A DNA stretch of 10,026 bases from Gemmatimonadota bacterium (GTDB lineage Bacteria; Gemmatimonadota; Gemmatimonadetes; Palauibacterales; Palauibacteraceae). The notes under the pieces were generated by a model. That model worked only from the letters and a program-made list of their open reading frames with translations, was not told where the DNA came from and made no database searches. Shown here piece by piece: positions 5,807-10,026 of this stretch. Each line of letters starts with the position of its first letter. Position 1 is the stretch's first letter. The position numbers and the translations under genes were made by a program. The stretch lies in the NCBI GenBank assembly GCA_023554435.1, contig JAMJQV010000089.1, forward strand, positions 1 to 10,026. The letters are read 5' to 3'.

Positions 5807-6205
5807 CTACAGCGTGAACAGGAGGGCCAGCGTGATGGGTACCGTGAGCAGGCTGATCGTGGACAGCCAATCGACCTCCTTCTGCTCTGCGATCCGCATG
5901 TCGAACAGTTCGACGGACACCCTGGCCCAGCTGCTGTCCTTCGTCGGTCTGTAGTACCCCACGACGCTGTCGCCCCGAATGCGGGGGTTCTTCATGTAGA
6001 ACTGCGTGCCGTCCTGCAGGGTGAGTCGGTACTCCGGTCCGTCCGCGTCTGCCGCCCCGATCGTGCGACCGAGTTCGTCCTGGTAGGTCGGGGACTCCTC
6101 GTCCTGGCTGCTCTGCAAATCGATGGGCAGGTTGACGGGCACGTACTTCTGGCACCCGCCAATGAACAGGACGAGCGGCAGCAGCAGGACGTGAATTCGC
6201 GGCAA
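5807..6205 (-). CDS. Small lipoprotein with C-terminal membrane segment, unknown function
   Basis: A 132-residue protein. The short signal MPRIHVLLLPLVLFIGGC ends in a lipobox with C18 as the acylated residue. The middle part has a beta-type repeat YRLTLQDGTQFYMKNPRIRGDSVVGY (about 59-84) with the pattern hydrophobic-DG-hydrophobic-x-P-x-I-x-GDS-x-x-G. By eye this resembles small SH3-like lipoprotein domains, but I cannot name a family. Residues 113-132 form a hydrophobic segment ending at the stop codon, so the protein may be held both by lipid and by a membrane helix. The start is set as TTG at 6205 because the GAGGAGG ribosome site lies directly before it; a longer reading from TTG at 6235 would put that site inside the coding region. 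It lies 76 bases after the permease gene and 91 before the hydrolase gene, same strand, so a shared transcript is plausible. Confidence 0.72.
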   Translation of the reverse strand: MPRIHVLLLPLVLFIGGCQKYVPVNLPIDLQSSQDEESPTYQDELGRTIGAADADGPEYRLTLQDGTQFYMKNPRIRGDSVVGYYRPTKDSSWARVSVELFDMRIAEQKEVDWLSTISLLTVPITLALLFTL

Positions 6206-6217
6206 AGTACCTCCTCG
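6203..6217 (-). promoter_or_regulatory. Strong ribosome site with TTG start (small lipoprotein)
   Basis: On the minus strand this reads CGAGGAGGTACTTTG. The anti-16S core GGAGG is separated from the TTG by only four bases. It decides the start of the 5807-6205 gene. It matches 13 of 15 bases at the start of the lipoprotein gene ending at 9979. Confidence 0.6.
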
Positions 6218-6281
6218 AGTGATTTCCGGGGTCAAAGATCGCGGCAGATGTGGCGTGCGCGCAATCAGCCAGGTGGCGTGG

Positions 6282-7583
6282 TCACGAACGACTCGCCATG
6301 CGCCGCATCACCTGCCGCCACACGAGACCCGCGGCGATCATCCCGAGCCCGACGGCCCACACGCGCCACTCCACCCAGAACGCGAGTCCGAGGCATCCGG
6401 TCAGTCCGGCCACTGCGATCCAGCGCGGAAAGATTCGATCCTCCACCGGAATCCGGAGGGCCGCGAGGTTCGTGAGCGCGTAATAGACGAGCACGGTGAA
6501 GGCGCTGAACGACCAGGTCGTCTTCACGTCACCGATCAATACGAGCAGCCCGATAACGATACCCACGGCAATAACGGCAGCGGCGGGTGAGCTGCGTACG
6601 TCGTCGATCGTCGCGAGTCGTCCGGGCGCGTCTCCGCGGCGCGCCATGGCGAGGAGGACTCTCGACAGCCCGAGGATCAGGTTGAGGAGGACGCCCAGCA
6701 TGGCGGTGATCGCCCCGAGGGCCAGGACCCGGCCGAGGGTGGGGCCACCGAACGTCATGGCCGCATCCTCGAGCGGCGCCGCCCGACTTGCCGTCATTTC
6801 GGCCAGGCGAGGCGCGCCCACGGATCCGACGGCCACCGCTCCGACGCTGATGTACAGGAGAGCCGAGACCACGAGGGTGACTACGATCGCCCCGGGTATC
6901 GTTCGCGCCGGGTCGCGTACTTCCTCTCCCAGGGTGGCGATCCGGCCGTAGCCCGTGTAGGCGACGAACATCAGCGCCGTGGCCTCCAGGAGACCTGGCA
7001 GTCCGGCTCGATCGGGGAAGATCCCCGCGAGATGGACCGCCGAGCCCTTGGCGGCGGACGGAAGTCCGGCGACCACGAACAGCATCAACGTGGCGAGGGT
7101 CAGGCCCACGATCACGGCGTTGGCCCGGTTGGAGCGCGAGGTTCCGTGCCACACCAGCGCGGTCACGGCCAACACGGCGAGAAGTCCCACCGCGACGAGA
7201 AGCGACCCGCCGCCGATTCCGAGCGCCTCGAGCAGGTATCCGGCCAGTCCCAACGCGGCCGTGGCAGCGGAGGCGGACTTCGCGCTCATGAACATCCAGC
7301 CAGCGGTGAATCCGAGGGTGGGCGTGAGATAGCGGTACCCGTACTCGTACGTCCCGCCGCTCACCGGGTGCGATGCCGCCAGCTGGGCGCTGGACAGGCC
7401 GTTGCACGCCGCCAGGAGTCCAGCGAGAGCGATCGCCAGCAGGACGGATGGGCCCGCCACGCCCGCCGCGATCCCGATGCTTACGAAAGCGCCCGTGCCG
7501 ACGATCGACCCGAGGCCGAGCAACACCGCGCCCGGCAGACGCACGACCCGCTCCAGGCGCTGTGAACCGGCGGATTCGGCCAT
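6282..7583 (-). CDS. APC-family amino acid permease
   Basis: A 433-residue inner-membrane transporter of the amino acid-polyamine-organocation superfamily. Its first helix contains GLGSIVGTGAF (23-33), the backbone-binding glycine motif of this superfamily. Further family marks are the VSGGTYEYGYRYL loop (74-86), FVAYTGYGRIATLGEEVRDPARTIPGAI (206-233), where the EE-x-x-DP-x-RTIP signature is diagnostic, and GVLLNLILGLSRVLLAMARRGD (297-318). I count 11 to 12 hydrophobic helices, as expected. It should import amino acids by proton or sodium symport, or exchange them; the specificity is unknown. The ATG at 7583 follows GGGGAAG with a short spacer. It is the first gene of a minus-strand run with the small lipoprotein and the hydrolase, and is divergent from the secreted carboxypeptidase at 7750, so a peptide-to-amino-acid scavenging link is reasonable but unproven. 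Confidence 0.92.
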   Translation of the reverse strand: MAESAGSQRLERVVRLPGAVLLGLGSIVGTGAFVSIGIAAGVAGPSVLLAIALAGLLAACNGLSSAQLAASHPVSGGTYEYGYRYLTPTLGFTAGWMFMSAKSASAATAALGLAGYLLEALGIGGGSLLVAVGLLAVLAVTALVWHGTSRSNRANAVIVGLTLATLMLFVVAGLPSAAKGSAVHLAGIFPDRAGLPGLLEATALMFVAYTGYGRIATLGEEVRDPARTIPGAIVVTLVVSALLYISVGAVAVGSVGAPRLAEMTASRAAPLEDAAMTFGGPTLGRVLALGAITAMLGVLLNLILGLSRVLLAMARRGDAPGRLATIDDVRSSPAAAVIAVGIVIGLLVLIGDVKTTWSFSAFTVLVYYALTNLAALRIPVEDRIFPRWIAVAGLTGCLGLAFWVEWRVWAVGLGMIAAGLVWRQVMRRMASRS

Positions 7584-7749
7584 TGCTTCCCCGGTGGTGA
7601 AGTCTCACATGGAGTCGAAGCGCATGGTCGCACGTCCTTTCCCGGCGATCAAGGGCGCGCTGTCCGACGGTTTCACTCTGGCCTTATGTTTGAGCGGAGG
7701 GAATCGCGGCCGGAACTCCGATATCGAGAAGTCGAACAGGGAAGCCAAT
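7584..7749. promoter_or_regulatory. Divergent promoter region between permease and carboxypeptidase
   Basis: These 166 bases separate two genes transcribed away from each other, so promoters for both must lie here or just inside the genes. Ribosome sites are visible at each end: GGGGAAG before the permease ATG and AGGGAAG before the carboxypeptidase ATG. I could not find a convincing -35/-10 pair or a sigma-54 element in either direction. The least GC-rich stretch is around 7670-7695. Confidence 0.45.
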
Positions 7750-9024
7750 ATGCTGAACAGGTTCACGAGGATCGCGTGCGGGTCAGCCGGCCTGGTGCTG
7801 CTGCTCGTTCCGCTGGCCCAGGCGCAGCAACCCTGCTGCCGGTCGGAAGGGCTCGAGGTGGCGGACCTCTACCGCGTGGAGGGACTCGACGAACGCCGCT
7901 TCACGCACGCGGAGTACTGGGAGAGCCTGGCAACGGCGCTGCGCTCGGACCGCATCCAGGTCACCCGTCTCGGTGAATCGGTCGAAGGGCGAGCCATCAA
8001 TGCCGTCACCGCGGGTTCGGGCCCGACTACGGTCCTGCTGTGGTCCCAGATGCATGGCGACGAGTCCGCAGCGACCATGTCCCTGGCGGACATCATCGCC
8101 TGGTTCGCCTCGGCGCCGGAGTCGGACCGTCTGCGCGCGAGACTGGCCGAGCGTCTCACGATCGTCATGGTCCCGATGCTGAACCCGGACGGAGCGGAGC
8201 GCTTCATCCGCGAGAACGCCGTAGGGGTCGACATCAACCGGGACGCCCGTCGCACGGCGACTCCCGAGGGTCGGATCCTCAAGAGTGTACGCGATTCACT
8301 TCAGGCCGATTTCGGGTTCAACCTGCACGACCAGGGAATCCACACGGCCGGAGAAGACGGACCGCTCGTTGCGATTGCCCTGCTGGCGCCCGCCGCGGAC
8401 GAGGAGCGCTCCTGGGGCCCGGTCCGGCAGCGAGCCCGCGGAGTGGCGGCGGCAATCGCCACTGCGCTGGAGCCCGACCTGGAGGACAGGATGGCGCGCT
8501 ACGACGACGCTTACGCGCCGCGGGCCTTCGGAGACAACATGCAGGCCTGGGGCACGAGCACCGTCCTGATCGAGAGCGGCATTCTCCCCAACGACCGGCA
8601 GAAGCAGGAGCTGCGGCGCCTCAACATCGTGGCCCTCCTCAGCGCGTTCGAAACTATCGCAAGCGAGCGGTATGCCGACGAGGCCACGGCGGCCTACGAC
8701 AGCCTTCCCATGAACCGATCCGTGGACTACTCGATCCTCGTGCAGGGCGGAGACCTGGTCCTGGAAGGGGCCGGTCCGATCCGGGCGGACATTGCGATCG
8801 ACTTCGACGACTCCGCCGCCGGAACCGGTCCGCGCTACGGTGAGATCGGGGACCTCGAGGGAGTGGTGGCGCTGGATACGGTGAACGCGAGCGGGCTGTT
8901 CATCCACGCCGGTCCAGGTGAGGAGGGCATGATCCGACGGGGCACCCCGGTCGCGATCACCGCCCGACGGGGTCCGGACCCCGAGAGCCAGAAGGTGTGG
9001 GCTCTCGGGACCGATGCACCCTGA
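7750..9024 (+). CDS. Secreted M14-family zinc carboxypeptidase
   Basis: A 424-residue exported metallopeptidase. Residues 1-26 form a Sec signal peptide with likely cleavage after AQA. The M14 zinc site is complete: H102 and E105 in MHGDES, and H193 in FNLHDQG. Upstream of the last ligand, N163-R164 in DINRD match the carboxylate-binding Asn-Arg pair of carboxypeptidase A, and E275 in VLIESG matches the catalytic glutamate. PMLNPDGAERF (142-152) is another family mark. M14 enzymes remove C-terminal residues from peptides or act on related amide substrates; specificity cannot be read here. About 150 residues follow E275, with a strand-rich tail (about 325-420) ending in VAITARRGPD, probably an accessory beta domain. 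Two adjacent cysteines (C29, C30) come right after the signal peptide. The ATG at 7750 has AGGGAAG at a good distance; the upstream in-frame sequence has no signal sequence. It converges on the next gene with a 4-base gap. Confidence 0.9.
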   Translation: MLNRFTRIACGSAGLVLLLVPLAQAQQPCCRSEGLEVADLYRVEGLDERRFTHAEYWESLATALRSDRIQVTRLGESVEGRAINAVTAGSGPTTVLLWSQMHGDESAATMSLADIIAWFASAPESDRLRARLAERLTIVMVPMLNPDGAERFIRENAVGVDINRDARRTATPEGRILKSVRDSLQADFGFNLHDQGIHTAGEDGPLVAIALLAPAADEERSWGPVRQRARGVAAAIATALEPDLEDRMARYDDAYAPRAFGDNMQAWGTSTVLIESGILPNDRQKQELRRLNIVALLSAFETIASERYADEATAAYDSLPMNRSVDYSILVQGGDLVLEGAGPIRADIAIDFDDSAAGTGPRYGEIGDLEGVVALDTVNASGLFIHAGPGEEGMIRRGTPVAITARRGPDPESQKVWALGTDAP

Positions 9025-9028
9025 GCGA

Positions 9029-9979
9029 CTATTCGATCGTGAATTCCTCCACCATGCCCAGCTCGGCGCCCGATTCCGCGATCCAGGCGTAGCGGCCCGG
9101 CTGCAGGTCCACCGTGAAGAACGCCGTTTGCCCGGCGGGCATCTCGTGGACGCCGCCCACGAACGCGGCCGGTGATGGCGCCCGGAGGCCGTCGACGTTC
9201 ATCCAGTCCATCCACTGAACGACCTCATCCAGGTTCGTTCCCTCCTCCAGGCGGACCACGTGAACGTCGTTGCCGAGTCCGGCTGCGGGATGATCATCGA
9301 AGTTGACGGCTATGGTCTGACGACCGGCCCGGGGTGTGCCATCCACATCGATCATCGAGTTGTAGAGAGTGATCGCATAGTCGGCTCTGGGAGGCACGCC
9401 ACCCGACTTCTCGCCCGTGACCGTCAGCGGCATCGCCATGCCCAGCATGACGTGAAACACGCCATCGGCGGTCTTCACGTAGCACTCCATCACGTAGTTC
9501 CCCGGGACGAGATGCATCGTGGCCTGCGCGGTCTTGCCGGGGGCTACCAGTCCGGGTCCGCCCATCGCGGCAGCCGACGCATACCACTCCGGTAAAGCCT
9601 GCCCGAGCATCGCTCCAGCGCCTGCCTTGTCCACGGCGCCGGTTTGCAGCGCTTCCCAGGCCCCGCCGAAAGCCGGGCCCACGTCCGCGGCGTAGTCCTC
9701 GATCGTCTTACCCTCGGGAAGGAGGGTGAGGAAGATGAAGTGATGCTCGAGCCCCTCGTTGGCCATGCGCATCGTGACCCAGCCAGACGGAATCTCCGTC
9801 GGCCCGACGAATGCGTAATCGCGGGCCACGTAGTCCACGACGTAGGCGTCGGGAGCAGGCGTCTCGGCGACAGCCGTTTCATCTGCGGATGCCTCAGCCT
9901 GGTCGGCCGGCTGGCACGCAGCGAGGGCGGGGAAGGACATCAATACAGCGATGGAAAGGGCGCGGCGCAGTTCGATCAA
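9029..9979 (-). CDS. Lipoprotein with two tandem cupredoxin-like domains
   Basis: A 316-residue exported lipoprotein. The signal ends in ALAAC with C22 as the lipid site, followed by an Ala/Glu-rich linker to about residue 45. Domain 1 (about 46-188) and domain 2 (about 200-316) look like copies. GLEHHFIFLTLLPEGKTIEDY aligns with GNDVHVVRLEEGTNLDEVVQW, PGKTAQATMHLVPGNYVMECY aligns with AGQTAFFTVDLQPGRYAWIAE, and each ends in an LGM-plus-strand motif. Domain 1 has H80, C166, H176 and M181, which could make a type-1-like copper site, but the Cys-to-His spacing (nine residues between) is longer than in plastocyanin or azurin. Domain 2 lacks the Cys and second His, so it is probably structural. 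The start is set as TTG at 9979, four bases after GGAGG; an in-frame TTG at 10006 has no ribosome site. The promoter lies past the right edge. The fold call is by pattern, and copper binding is inference. Confidence 0.75.
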   Translation of the reverse strand: MIELRRALSIAVLMSFPALAACQPADQAEASADETAVAETPAPDAYVVDYVARDYAFVGPTEIPSGWVTMRMANEGLEHHFIFLTLLPEGKTIEDYAADVGPAFGGAWEALQTGAVDKAGAGAMLGQALPEWYASAAAMGGPGLVAPGKTAQATMHLVPGNYVMECYVKTADGVFHVMLGMAMPLTVTGEKSGGVPPRADYAITLYNSMIDVDGTPRAGRQTIAVNFDDHPAAGLGNDVHVVRLEEGTNLDEVVQWMDWMNVDGLRAPSPAAFVGGVHEMPAGQTAFFTVDLQPGRYAWIAESGAELGMVEEFTIE

Positions 9980-9991
9980 AGAGCCTCCTCG
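9977..9991 (-). promoter_or_regulatory. Strong ribosome site with TTG start (cupredoxin-like lipoprotein)
   Basis: On the minus strand this reads CGAGGAGGCTCTTTG, with GGAGG four bases before the TTG. It decides the start of the 9029-9979 gene and is nearly identical to the start of the small lipoprotein gene at 6205. Confidence 0.6.
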
Positions 9992-10026
9992 GTCAGGTAG
10001 ATGCAATCGATCCCCACGAAAACTCC

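Overview
The window is GC-rich chromosomal DNA from a Gram-negative bacterium. It encodes many exported proteins: four with lipobox signals, three with ordinary Sec signal peptides, and two inner-membrane transporters. The mix of secreted hypothetical proteins, lipoprotein hydrolases, an M14 peptidase and a multihaem cytochrome in a high-GC background suggests Gemmatimonadota or a similar environmental phylum. That placement is inference; there is no rRNA or marker gene here. I see no tRNA, rRNA, CRISPR array, insertion sequence or phage gene.

Layout, left to right. (1) A minus-strand secreted protein of unknown function (84-596) is divergent from a plus-strand secreted protein with a Lys/Glu-rich helix (829-1305). 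(2) A 349-base regulatory gap carries a near-consensus sigma-54 promoter, an upstream palindrome with clustered half-sites, and a leader hairpin. It precedes the most striking gene, a nine-haem c-type cytochrome lipoprotein (1655-3121) with a collagen-like Gly-X-Y stretch directly after its lipid anchor. (3) Two strong hairpins lie between the cytochrome and a YedA-like EamA-family exporter (3268-4278). (4) The minus-strand run 7583 to 4318 encodes an APC-family amino acid permease, a small lipoprotein with a C-terminal membrane segment, and a lipoprotein alpha/beta hydrolase. It meets the exporter tail to tail over a shared hairpin. (5) Divergent from the permease is a secreted M14 zinc carboxypeptidase (7750-9024). 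It meets, with a 4-base gap, a minus-strand lipoprotein made of two cupredoxin-like domains (9029-9979) whose promoter lies beyond the right edge. Bases 1-83 hold nothing I can support.

How the genes may work together is inference. The cytochrome, with its own regulated promoter, looks like a periplasmic or surface electron-transfer unit, and the cupredoxin-like lipoprotein could also be redox-related. The secreted carboxypeptidase and the amino acid permease face away from each other across one intergenic region, which fits peptide scavenging followed by uptake. The hydrolase and small lipoprotein have no assignable substrate. The best candidate for something undescribed is the sigma-54-controlled collagen/nonahaem lipoprotein.
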